A stretch of 64,000 nt of DNA. Origin: Chryseobacterium daeguense DSM 19388. Its GTDB lineage: Bacteria; Bacteroidota; Bacteroidia; Flavobacteriales; Weeksellaceae. The stretch covers positions 1-64,000 of the forward strand of contig NZ_AUMT01000017.1 in assembly GCF_000430825.1 (NCBI RefSeq), written 5' to 3'. The notes beneath the pieces are model-generated. The model saw only the letters and a list, made by a program, of their open reading frames with translations, was not told where the DNA came from and searched no databases. The position numbers were made by a program, and so were the translations under genes. This document shows positions 36,057 to 45,220 of the stretch, in pieces; positions within the stretch are counted from its first letter, which is position 1, and every line of letters starts with the position of its first letter.

Positions 36057-39000
36057 ATGAAAAGATTTCTACTTAGCTTAGTATTAGTTTTTTTAACGAT
36101 TAATACTCTCTTTGCACAAAGAGACACAGAACACTGGTTTGCCCCTATGATGGCAAGGTCTTCTACATTTTCACTAGCTCAGGATATTTATTTCTCTACT
36201 GACTCTACTACGCCTTTCAACGTAGATATTTACAACAACAATGTTATCATTGGTACAGTAACGATCAGTAAAGGAAGTCCTCAGATTTTTGATTTGCAGG
36301 GAGCAGGTCTTCCGGCCGGAGCCAGTATGATTACCACTGCACAGACAGACCTTTTTACACCCATCACCAGAGGTATTTACACAAAAGGAACAAAACCTTA
36401 TTATGCCAACTTGAGAGTTTCAATTACCAGTCATGGTGAGATTTTAGTATCTAAAGGAAAAGCTGGTATCGGTAAAAAATTCTATGCAGCAGCTGCACCT
36501 ATTACAGATGTAGGCGGAGGCAGTATTTATAACTTTATGACAGGTATCCTGGCAACGGAAAACAATACAGTTGTAACAGTTTCCGGGTATTCTTCAGGAG
36601 TCGTATTTTCAAACGGAAACACCGGAGCTACAACTCCTTCAATGTCTTTCACTCTTAATAAGGGACAGTCTTACATTATAGAAGGACGCGGAAACATTTC
36701 CGGAAACGCTACTGGATTTATCGGAGCAAAAATAGAATCTGATAAACCGATTTCTGTAACGAATGGTAACTTCAACGGCCAGTTTTCATGGGGCGCTGTG
36801 GGAGGAAGCTCAGATATCATCATGGACCAGTCTGTACCTGTTGACAGGCTTGGAAACGAATTCGTCTTGGTAAAAGGGAATGGAAATGTTTCCGCGCAGA
36901 TGGAAGATGCATTGATTATTGCTACGGAAAACAATACGGAAGTGCAGATCAACGGAGGCCCGGTAGTAGCAACCCTTAACGAAGGACAGTTCTACAGAGT
37001 AAACGGCCCGAACAATGCAACTCCGGCAAATAACGTCAACTACATTGATCAGGGGAACGGACATTACAATATGTACATTAAAACAAGTAAAAATGTATAT
37101 GTTTACCAGCTTCTTGCAGGTCTTGCAACGAGTATTGCAACATTGGGATACAACTACATCCCGCCTTTGAACTGTTTCTTACCAAGAAAAATCGATGAAA
37201 TTGCATATATCAACGACCTTAACGGAAGCCCAAGTCCTGATATAAAATTAAATATATTAACAGAAGCAGGGGCTGCTGTTAGCTATAGCGCGAATGGCGG
37301 ACCGGTAACCACTCCTACTGCCGCACAGGGACCATATCCTGTTCAGGGAACAACTGCCTGGGTATCTTATTCTATTCCGGGACTTGCAGGAAACGTTACC
37401 GTAACTTCCACGAAAGCTGTTACGGCAGGTATCGCAGGAGGTAGTGGTGCTGTAGGATACGGAGGATACTTTGCGGGATTCTCTTCGATTCCTGTTATTG
37501 CAAAAAAATCGGGAGACTGTGTACCGGGAATTGTTCTGGAAGTGGATGACAGCTATGAGGGATACCAATGGTTCCTGAACGGTGTAGCCATTTCGGGAGC
37601 TACTCAATATACATACACTCCTACACAGGCAGGAAATTATACGGTAAAAGTGTCAATGGGAACATGTCCTCCTATTACGACTCCTATCTATAAAGTATTT
37701 TCATGTATTACAAATACCACTGCTACACTGAATGCCTGTGCAACGAAGGTAATTACTCCTACTTTCTCATTCCCTACATCACAGATTCCAGTAGCAAGTA
37801 CGGTAACAATCCTTACACAGCCTACGCATGGAACAGCTACTATAAATCCTTCAACAGGACAGATCACTTATATTCCTACTCCTGGTTATTTAGGGCCTGA
37901 TACTATTGTTTATCAGTTCTGTGGGAATGCACCGGAGTTTGTAGATTGCGAACACGTAACTTTAAACTTAAATGTAGTTCCTTTCATCCTGACAGATACT
38001 ACCATTAAAGCTTGTCAATACGACGGAAAAGGTTTCTTTGACCTTACAACAGCCATCGTTACTAACTATAATCCTGTAACGAAGAAATTCTATCCTACTC
38101 TGGCAGATCTTAATGCTGGTACAAACCAAATTATGCAGCCGGACAATTATCTTTCTGCAGCCGGATTTGTATATGTAAAAGTAACTACTAATGAAGGATG
38201 TACAGGAAATGCAAAAATCACATTAGAGTTCTACCCTTCACCAGTGGTATATGAAGCCACGCTGAGCGAGTGTTTCACTGAAGTTGATGAGACAAAGGGT
38301 AATTTTAATTTAACAATTGCAGATGTATCATCTGAAACACCAATTACAAAAAAATACTACCCTACCTTCACAGATGCAAGTAATGGCACCAATGAAATCC
38401 TTAATCCTCAAGCTATGGCTTATATTTCAGGAAACGAGGCGGTGTATGTAAGAGTATTCAATAGCAACGGATGTTATTCAATTGCTAAAATAAATTTAAA
38501 AGTTATCCCTCCTAAGAGATCTCCTCTATTGGTAGACAAAATAATTTGTGTAGACGGAAGAACCAATCTTGATGCAGGCCCTGGTTATGCTTCTTACCAA
38601 TGGAGTACTGGTGCTACAACACAATCAATTGAAGGTTTATCTGTAGGTGATTATTGGGTAATCCTGGAAGACAATGGATGTTTTGTTAAGCAGTTTGTAA
38701 GCATTAAAAAAGCCCAGGATCCGGTAATTAAAGAGCTTGAAATTTCTAACAATACGGTTACCGTACATGTAGAAGGAGGAAAAGCACCTTATCAGTATGC
38801 AGTAGACTCTCCTACAAACTGGCAGGATTCTAATCTATTTACAGGTCTTACAAGAGGTCAGCACACATTCTACGTGAAAGATTTTTACAACTGTACACCA
38901 ATCTCTGTAGAGATCACTGTACCAAACCTGATCAATGCAATTACGCCAAACGGAGATAACAAAAATGATTTCATAGATTATAGTGAATTAGCTTACAAAG

Positions 39001-39206
39001 ACAATCTTACCTTCGTGATCTATGACAGATACGGTAATAAAATCTTTACAGGTGATAAGTTCAATAACTACAAATGGGACGGTAAACATTACGATAAAAA
39101 ATTAGTAACCGGAACGTATTGGTATCATATCAACTGGAATGAACCAAATAAAGCTAAAACCCCAATCAAATACACCGGTTGGATTTTAGTAAAAAATATA
39201 GATTAA
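36057..39206 (+). CDS. T9SS type B adhesin-like protein 2 with IgGFc-binding-like region
   Basis: 1049 residues with the same order as gene 1: signal peptide (MKRFLLSLVLVFLTINTLFA), QRDTEHWFAP, IgGFc-like region (GILATENNTVVTVSGY, SDKPISVTNGNFNG, YVYQLLAG), Ig-like YQWFLNGVAISGATQY, cadherin-like TATINPSTGQITYIPTPGY, then two copies of the Cys module, the WSTGATTQSI module and the type B sorting domain (NAITPNGDNKNDFIDYSEL). Genes 2-4 are closer to each other than to 1 and 5. Expected destination is the cell surface or medium by T9SS, but no partner SprF/PorP gene is in the window. Confidence 0.88.
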   Translation: MKRFLLSLVLVFLTINTLFAQRDTEHWFAPMMARSSTFSLAQDIYFSTDSTTPFNVDIYNNNVIIGTVTISKGSPQIFDLQGAGLPAGASMITTAQTDLFTPITRGIYTKGTKPYYANLRVSITSHGEILVSKGKAGIGKKFYAAAAPITDVGGGSIYNFMTGILATENNTVVTVSGYSSGVVFSNGNTGATTPSMSFTLNKGQSYIIEGRGNISGNATGFIGAKIESDKPISVTNGNFNGQFSWGAVGGSSDIIMDQSVPVDRLGNEFVLVKGNGNVSAQMEDALIIATENNTEVQINGGPVVATLNEGQFYRVNGPNNATPANNVNYIDQGNGHYNMYIKTSKNVYVYQLLAGLATSIATLGYNYIPPLNCFLPRKIDEIAYINDLNGSPSPDIKLNILTEAGAAVSYSANGGPVTTPTAAQGPYPVQGTTAWVSYSIPGLAGNVTVTSTKAVTAGIAGGSGAVGYGGYFAGFSSIPVIAKKSGDCVPGIVLEVDDSYEGYQWFLNGVAISGATQYTYTPTQAGNYTVKVSMGTCPPITTPIYKVFSCITNTTATLNACATKVITPTFSFPTSQIPVASTVTILTQPTHGTATINPSTGQITYIPTPGYLGPDTIVYQFCGNAPEFVDCEHVTLNLNVVPFILTDTTIKACQYDGKGFFDLTTAIVTNYNPVTKKFYPTLADLNAGTNQIMQPDNYLSAAGFVYVKVTTNEGCTGNAKITLEFYPSPVVYEATLSECFTEVDETKGNFNLTIADVSSETPITKKYYPTFTDASNGTNEILNPQAMAYISGNEAVYVRVFNSNGCYSIAKINLKVIPPKRSPLLVDKIICVDGRTNLDAGPGYASYQWSTGATTQSIEGLSVGDYWVILEDNGCFVKQFVSIKKAQDPVIKELEISNNTVTVHVEGGKAPYQYAVDSPTNWQDSNLFTGLTRGQHTFYVKDFYNCTPISVEITVPNLINAITPNGDNKNDFIDYSELAYKDNLTFVIYDRYGNKIFTGDKFNNYKWDGKHYDKKLVTGTYWYHINWNEPNKAKTPIKYTGWILVKNID

Positions 39207-39227
39207 AAATTTTAAATATCTTTTTAG

Positions 39228-39257
39228 AGCCACGATTTTGAAATCGTGGCTTTTTTA
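39228..39257 (+). terminator. Terminator after adhesin-like gene 2
   Basis: AGCCACGATTT and AAATCGTGGCT, 11-bp perfect stem with a two-base loop and T6. Confidence 0.88.
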
Positions 39258-39312
39258 TTGCGCTTTGGGTACTTTTAATTGATATTTTAAAGGTTTAGTT
39301 AAAAAATTCTTC

Positions 39313-39320
39313 TATTTTTG
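39313..39320 (+). promoter_or_regulatory. -7 box of adhesin-like gene 3
   Basis: TATTTTTG, 22 bases before the ATG; the leader resembles that of gene 2. Confidence 0.6.
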
Positions 39321-39342
39321 TAACAATCCTAATTCCATATTT

Positions 39343-42162
39343 ATGAAAAGATTTCTATTATCTTTAGTATTGACGTGCCTATCACTCAATACCCTCTTTG
39401 CACAAAGAGACACAGACCATTGGTTTGCCCCTTACCATGATGTTTCAACGGGCGGTGTTTACAATCACGTATTATATTTTTCTACAGATGCTACCACTCC
39501 GTTTGATGTGGACATCTACAACAATAATGCTGTGATTGGTACCGTCACCATCAGTAAAGGAGCTCCCCAAACATTTGCTTTAAATGCAAACCTTATCCGT
39601 GCCACAGGCGCATCCAGCGCGGCAACGCCCCTTAGCCTGGGAGTTTATACAAAAGGTGACAGACCTTACTTTGTTTCATTAAGAGCAGCAGTAAGTTCCC
39701 ACGGCGAAATTATCACCTCCAAAGGAAAGGCAGGGATAGGTACAAAGTTTTATGCCGCAGCTACCCCTGTTACAGTTCCAGCTTCGGATAAAAACTTTAC
39801 CACAGGAATCCTGGCAACTGAGGATAATACCACAGTTACCATCTCTGGCTATGACCCGAATATTTCTTTTGTAAATATTCCCGCACCTACACCACTTTCT
39901 ATAACGGTAAACCTGAACAAAGGACAATCTTATATCCTTACAGGCCTGTCTACAACAACTCCTGTAAACAGAGACGGCTTCATCGGGGCTAAAATTGAGG
40001 CGACAAAGCCTATTTCAGTTACCAACGGTAATGCAAACGGATTTTATGCAACCACTACTTCTTCAGACGGTGCCGATTTGATTATGGACCAGTCTGTTCC
40101 TACAGACCGTCTCGGGAATGAATTTGCTATGGTAAAGAGTATTTCCACCAGCAGTGCCAACATGGAAGGTGGAATCATCATTGGTACAGAAAATAATACT
40201 GATATTTACCTGAATGATGCCACTACACCTATCGCGACTATAGACGAAGGAGAATATTACAGAATTCTGGCTAACGAATACAAAGATCAGGGTGGAGGCC
40301 ATTTCAACATGTATATAAGAACTACTAAAAATGTTTACCTCTATCAGCTGGTAGGTGCAGGATCAGCAAATAATACGGGCGGCTACAATTATATCCCGCC
40401 TTTGAACTGTTTTTTACCAAGAAAAATAGATGAGATCGGAAGAATCAATGTAATGCCGAATATTACGTCTACAATTAATTTAAAACTTAATATTCTGACT
40501 GAGGTCGGTGCTGCCGTTACAGTAAATGGTGTAACACCTACCGCTGCACAGGGGCCTTATTCTCTTACAGGAAATCCTCAATGGGTTACCTATGCCATTA
40601 CCGGTATTACAGGAAATGTAACCATTACCTCAACAAAAGCAGTAACAGCAGGGGTAAATGGAGGATACAGCTCCGCAGGATATGGCGGATATTTCGCAGG
40701 TTTCTCATCCATCCCTCTAATTGCCAAGCAAACGGGAAACTGTATTCCGGGAATTGTTCTGGAAGTGGACGACAGCTACGACACGTATCAGTGGTTCCTG
40801 AATGGAAACCCTATTCCCGGGGCCAATTCTAATACATATACTCCCACAGTGGCAGGAAATTACACCGTAACAATCACAGTAGGATCTTGTCTTCCGGCTA
40901 CAACACCTATTTATAAAGTATTTACGTGTCTTCACCAGTCTACAAAATCATTGACTGTCTGCGAAGGTTTCAAAGCCATTGTTCCTGAGTTTACCAATTC
41001 TACACAAACTTACGTACCAAGCACGGTAACAATAGTAACACCTCCTGCAAACGGTACGGTAATCGTAGAACCAAACGGAGTGATTGGCTATACCCCGAAT
41101 TTCGGATTTACCGGAACAGATACCATTGTTTATAAATTCTGTGGAAATGATCCGGAATTCGTAGACTGCGAAGAAGTAACTTTAACGTTAACCGTTTCTG
41201 ACAGCCCTGTTGTTACCAACGCCACTTTAAGGTCCTGCTTTATTCCGCAAAATCCGGCAACAGGTTTATTTAATTTGACTACGGCACCGGTAACAACGCA
41301 GAGTGGAGTAATTAAGCAATACTATCCTTCTCCTACTGATGCAAACAACGGAACCAACGAAATTCTTGATCCCGTAAATTATATTGCTCCAAACGGGGTA
41401 GTCTACATTAAAGTAAGCAATGCAAACGGATGCTACAGAGTAGCTGAAGTAACCCTTGTTGTTCTTCCACCGGTTTATTCTAATGTGTTGGAAGATAAAA
41501 TTATCTGTATTGAAGACACTACAACTTTAGACGCCGGCCCGGGCTTCAATAAATATACATGGAGCACAGGAGCTACCACTCAGTCTATTAATAATGTAAG
41601 CGCAGGAACTTATTGGGTGGATCTTGAAACAGGAACCTGTACAACAAGGCAGACGGTAAAAGTGTACCCGGCAGAGCAGCCTGTTATCACAAGCATTGAT
41701 ATTTCTAACAATACCGTTACGGCAAACGTAGCAGGAGGAACTATTCCTTACAAATATTCTTTAGACAATATCAACTGGCAGGATTCTAATGTATTTACCA
41801 ATGTTCCTAGAGGAAACAGTATGATTTATGTAAAAGATGCTTATGACTGTGATCCTATTGATATAGAAATTACAGTTCCGAACCTCATCAATGTGATTAC
41901 ACCAAACGGAGACGGGGTAAATGATATCCTGGATTATTCAGAATTGGCTTTCAAACCAAATTTTGTTTTCAATATCTATGACAGATACGGAACCAAAATG
42001 CACGAAGGAAACAAAGCCAACGGATACAAATGGGACGGTGCTGTAGGCGGCAAAAAAGTATCTACCGGAAACTACTGGTTTGATCTTAGCTGGAACGAAC
42101 CGAACAGCAAGCAAACCCCGGTTAAATATTCCGGATGGATTATGGTGAAAAACAGAGAATAA
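39343..42162 (+). CDS. T9SS type B adhesin-like protein 3 with IgGFc-binding-like region
   Basis: 939 residues, the shortest of the five. Signal peptide nearly identical to gene 2 (MKRFLLSLVLTCLSLNTLFA), QRDTDHWFAP, IgGFc-like region (GILATEDNTTVTISGY), Ig-like YQWFLNGNPIPGANSN, cadherin-like GTVIVEPNGVIGYTPN, then a single Cys module (TNATLRSC...SNANGCYRVAEV), WSTGATTQSI and the type B sorting domain (NVITPNGDGVNDILDYSEL). Own -7 box and terminator make it an independent transcription unit. Confidence 0.88.
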   Translation: MKRFLLSLVLTCLSLNTLFAQRDTDHWFAPYHDVSTGGVYNHVLYFSTDATTPFDVDIYNNNAVIGTVTISKGAPQTFALNANLIRATGASSAATPLSLGVYTKGDRPYFVSLRAAVSSHGEIITSKGKAGIGTKFYAAATPVTVPASDKNFTTGILATEDNTTVTISGYDPNISFVNIPAPTPLSITVNLNKGQSYILTGLSTTTPVNRDGFIGAKIEATKPISVTNGNANGFYATTTSSDGADLIMDQSVPTDRLGNEFAMVKSISTSSANMEGGIIIGTENNTDIYLNDATTPIATIDEGEYYRILANEYKDQGGGHFNMYIRTTKNVYLYQLVGAGSANNTGGYNYIPPLNCFLPRKIDEIGRINVMPNITSTINLKLNILTEVGAAVTVNGVTPTAAQGPYSLTGNPQWVTYAITGITGNVTITSTKAVTAGVNGGYSSAGYGGYFAGFSSIPLIAKQTGNCIPGIVLEVDDSYDTYQWFLNGNPIPGANSNTYTPTVAGNYTVTITVGSCLPATTPIYKVFTCLHQSTKSLTVCEGFKAIVPEFTNSTQTYVPSTVTIVTPPANGTVIVEPNGVIGYTPNFGFTGTDTIVYKFCGNDPEFVDCEEVTLTLTVSDSPVVTNATLRSCFIPQNPATGLFNLTTAPVTTQSGVIKQYYPSPTDANNGTNEILDPVNYIAPNGVVYIKVSNANGCYRVAEVTLVVLPPVYSNVLEDKIICIEDTTTLDAGPGFNKYTWSTGATTQSINNVSAGTYWVDLETGTCTTRQTVKVYPAEQPVITSIDISNNTVTANVAGGTIPYKYSLDNINWQDSNVFTNVPRGNSMIYVKDAYDCDPIDIEITVPNLINVITPNGDGVNDILDYSELAFKPNFVFNIYDRYGTKMHEGNKANGYKWDGAVGGKKVSTGNYWFDLSWNEPNSKQTPVKYSGWIMVKNRE

Positions 42163-42185
42163 CAGCATTTAATTAAAATTATTAA

Positions 42186-42214
42186 AAACACGGTTTTATA
42201 ATCGTGTTTTTTTT
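42186..42214 (+). terminator. Terminator after adhesin-like gene 3
   Basis: AAACACG and CGTGTTT stem with GTTTTATAAT loop and a T8 tail. Confidence 0.8.
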
Positions 42215-42246
42215 ATCACTTATGCATTTATTACGAAATAATATTC

Positions 42247-42254
42247 TATTTTTG
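42247..42254 (+). promoter_or_regulatory. -7 box of adhesin-like gene 4
   Basis: TATTTTTG, 23 bases before the ATG at 42278. Confidence 0.6.
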
Positions 42255-42277
42255 TTAAAAACTAATATCACATAACT

Positions 42278-45106
42278 ATGAAAAGATATCTCTACTCATT
42301 TGTTTTCTTTTTATTTGCATTCATTAGTGTTTCAGCACAAAGAGATACAGAGCATTGGTTTGCACCGTTTTCTGCAGCCAATCTGTCATCTACAGCGAAA
42401 CAGGCAGTGTATCTTTCTACAGATTCTACAACTCCGTTTGATGTAAATATTTATAACAATAATGTGATTATTGGAACAGTTACCATCAGTAAAGGAAGTC
42501 CTCAGGTATTCAATATCACAGCTTCCGATATGATTGGCTCTACAGCCGCAGATCTTTTTACAGTAGGTACAAAAGGACTTTACCTGAAAGGCACAAAACC
42601 GTTTTTTGCCACCTTCAGGTTTGTGGTTCCCGCGCATGGTGAAATATTAACCTCAAAAGGAAAAGCCGGAGTAGGAACAAAATTCTACGCCGTAGTTGCA
42701 CCCATCACCAATCCTTCCCAAGGTATGAATTTCACCACAGGAATTCTTGCTACGGAAGACAATACCACGGTTACCGTTTCAGGGTATAACTCTGCCGTAG
42801 TATTCACAAACGGAACAACAGCGGTTTCCACACCAAGCATTTCAATTACTTTAAATAAAGGACAATCTTATATTCTTGAAGGAAGGGGAAATCAGCCGGG
42901 GAATGCAACCGGTTTCATCGGAACTAAAATAGTTTCTGACAAACCCGTTTCTGTAACCAACGGAAATTTCCTTGGAGAATACAACCTCGGGACGTTCTTA
43001 ACCGGAGGGGATATTGTAATGGATCAAAATGTTCCTATAGACCGACTGGGAAAAGAATTCGTAATTGTAAAAGGTTATGGTAATATCGCGGCAAAAACTG
43101 AAGACGTTTTGGTAGTAGCCACTGAAAACAACACAGAAATTTATGTAAATGGCAACCCTACCCCTGTTGCAACTATTAATGAAGGACAGCATTATCGTGT
43201 CAATGAGCCGAATAACACGAATTATATCGATCAGGGAAGCGGACATTACAATATGTATGTAAAAACTTCAAAAAATGCTTATGTTTACCAGCTTCTTGCA
43301 GGGACAGCAAATACAAGCGCAACCATTGGCTTTAATTACATACCTCCTTTAAACTGTCTTTTACCAAGAAAAATTGACGAAATCGGGATGATCGAGATGC
43401 TTCCCCAGGCAGCCAATAATATTAAATTAAATATTTTAACAGAAAAAGGCGCCGCCGTAACAGTAAACGGAGTAGCACCTACGGCAGCACAAGGGCCATA
43501 TAACGTTACCGGAACCCTGGACTGGGAGTCTTATTCCCTTACCGGAGTTACAGGAAATGTTACTATTGTTTCCACTAAAGCCGTTACGGCAGGAATTGCG
43601 GGCGGAAGCGGTGTTGTAGGTTACGGAGGATATTTTGCCGGGTTTTCATCAGTTCCGGTTATCAGTAAAAAATCAGGAGACTGTGTTCCGGGGATTGTCC
43701 TGGAAACCGGCGACAGCTTTGAGTCTTATCAGTGGTATATTGGTACAACGCCAATTCCGGGAGCCAATACCAATATTTACACCCCAATGCAGGCTGGAAA
43801 CTATACCGTAAAAGTAGGAATGGGCGGCTGTTTTGCCACAACACCTATTTACGTGGTAACATCATGTTATGAACAGGTTACAAAGAGCCTTGTTGTATGT
43901 GAAACTTCAAAAACTATCATTCCTAAATTTACCAATCATAATGTTGCTTTTATTCCGAGCACTGTTACAATTGATACCGCTCCTGCAAATGGTACAGCAA
44001 CTATTGATCCTGCTACAGGCACAATTACCTATACAGCAAACGCCAGTTTTGTAGGGAATGATATGATGATCTACCATTTTTGCGCCAATCCTGCTACCGG
44101 AGTAGGCTGCGAACAGGTAACCATGCATTTTTCGGTGGATCCGAATCCGGTAGTGAAAAATGTAACCATCAGATCATGTTACATTGAGATTGATCCTACG
44201 AAGGCATCATTTAACCTTGAAACAGCTCCGTTCACAAGTCAGCTAGGAGTTACTAAAAACTATTACCCTACTCTGGCAGACCTTAACAACGGAACCAACG
44301 AAATATTGCCGCCAGCTACTACAGCATACATTTCTTCCAACAAAAAAGTATATGTAAAAGTAACCAATACAAACGGATGCTTCAGCATCGCAGAAATCGA
44401 GCTTGTAGTGCTTCCACCGGTGAAATCAAATGTTTTAACGGATAAAATCATCTGTATAGAAAATGAAGCGGTATTAGACGCCGGGCCCGGATTTGACGGC
44501 TACGAATGGAGCACAGGAGCTACAACACAAACCGTAACCGTTCCCGTGGGCGCTTATTGGGTAAGATTAAAAACAGGAGAATGCTTTACAAGACAGATGG
44601 TAAAAGTAATTCCTGCTACACAGCCGGTAATTTCTAATCTTGAAATTAAAAACAATACCATTACTGTTACAGTAGTTGGCGGCACTCCACCTTATAAATA
44701 TTCATTGGACGGAGTTACATGGCAGGATTCCAACTTCTTTGGAAATCTTCCGAGAGGTGAAAACAGTATTTTCGTAAAAGATTTTTACAATTGTGAGCCA
44801 ATTGACGTAACCGTTACCGTTCCTAATCTTCTTAACGCCATTACTCCGAACGGAGACAACAAGAATGATTATATTGATTATTCTGAATTATCTTATAAGA
44901 AAAACCTGATCTTCAATATCTATGACCGCTACGGAAACAAAGTGCATGAGGCCAATAAATTCAATGCTTACAAATGGGACGGAACCATGTTCGGCAAAAA
45001 GGTATCCACAGGAACCTACTGGTATGAAATTACGTGGACAGAGCCTAATAAAGCCCAGACTCAGATAAAATATTCCGGCTGGATTCTCGTAAAAAATTTA
45101 GATTAA
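42278..45106 (+). CDS. T9SS type B adhesin-like protein 4 with IgGFc-binding-like region
   Basis: 942 residues. Signal peptide (MKRYLYSFVFFLFAFISVSA), QRDTEHWFAP, IgGFc-like region (GILATEDNTTVTVSGY, SDKPVSVTNGNFLG), Ig-like YQWYIGTTPIPGANTN, cadherin-like TATIDPATGTITYTAN, one Cys module (KNVTIRSC...TNTNGCFSIAEI), WSTGATTQTV, Ig-like VVGGTPPYKYSLDGVTWQD and the sorting domain (NAITPNGDNKNDYIDYSEL). Its N-terminal half is closest to gene 2 and its C-terminal half to genes 2 and 3, as expected for a recombining array. Confidence 0.88.
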   Translation: MKRYLYSFVFFLFAFISVSAQRDTEHWFAPFSAANLSSTAKQAVYLSTDSTTPFDVNIYNNNVIIGTVTISKGSPQVFNITASDMIGSTAADLFTVGTKGLYLKGTKPFFATFRFVVPAHGEILTSKGKAGVGTKFYAVVAPITNPSQGMNFTTGILATEDNTTVTVSGYNSAVVFTNGTTAVSTPSISITLNKGQSYILEGRGNQPGNATGFIGTKIVSDKPVSVTNGNFLGEYNLGTFLTGGDIVMDQNVPIDRLGKEFVIVKGYGNIAAKTEDVLVVATENNTEIYVNGNPTPVATINEGQHYRVNEPNNTNYIDQGSGHYNMYVKTSKNAYVYQLLAGTANTSATIGFNYIPPLNCLLPRKIDEIGMIEMLPQAANNIKLNILTEKGAAVTVNGVAPTAAQGPYNVTGTLDWESYSLTGVTGNVTIVSTKAVTAGIAGGSGVVGYGGYFAGFSSVPVISKKSGDCVPGIVLETGDSFESYQWYIGTTPIPGANTNIYTPMQAGNYTVKVGMGGCFATTPIYVVTSCYEQVTKSLVVCETSKTIIPKFTNHNVAFIPSTVTIDTAPANGTATIDPATGTITYTANASFVGNDMMIYHFCANPATGVGCEQVTMHFSVDPNPVVKNVTIRSCYIEIDPTKASFNLETAPFTSQLGVTKNYYPTLADLNNGTNEILPPATTAYISSNKKVYVKVTNTNGCFSIAEIELVVLPPVKSNVLTDKIICIENEAVLDAGPGFDGYEWSTGATTQTVTVPVGAYWVRLKTGECFTRQMVKVIPATQPVISNLEIKNNTITVTVVGGTPPYKYSLDGVTWQDSNFFGNLPRGENSIFVKDFYNCEPIDVTVTVPNLLNAITPNGDNKNDYIDYSELSYKKNLIFNIYDRYGNKVHEANKFNAYKWDGTMFGKKVSTGTYWYEITWTEPNKAQTQIKYSGWILVKNLD

Positions 45107-45127
45107 ATCAACCGAATAAAAACCTTT

Positions 45128-45158
45128 AAAAAACCATGATCATTAAATCATGGTTTTT
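45128..45158 (+). terminator. Terminator after adhesin-like gene 4
   Basis: AAAAACCATGAT and ATCATGGTTTTTT stem around CATTAA, then T-rich. Confidence 0.83.
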
Positions 45159-45193
45159 TATTTATTTTTTAATATAGTAATGCTTTTTATTAT

Positions 45194-45201
45194 TAAATTT
45201 G
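45194..45201 (+). promoter_or_regulatory. -7 box of adhesin-like gene 5
   Basis: TAAATTTG, 19 bases before the ATG at 45221. Confidence 0.6.
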
Positions 45202-45220
45202 TGATAAAGGCTATAACTGG

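Noticed and set aside
37257..37607. Minus-strand open frames inside the adhesin-like genes (for example 37257-37607, 45808-46068)
   Set aside because: Low-complexity antisense shadows of Thr/Gly/Asn-rich coding sequence.
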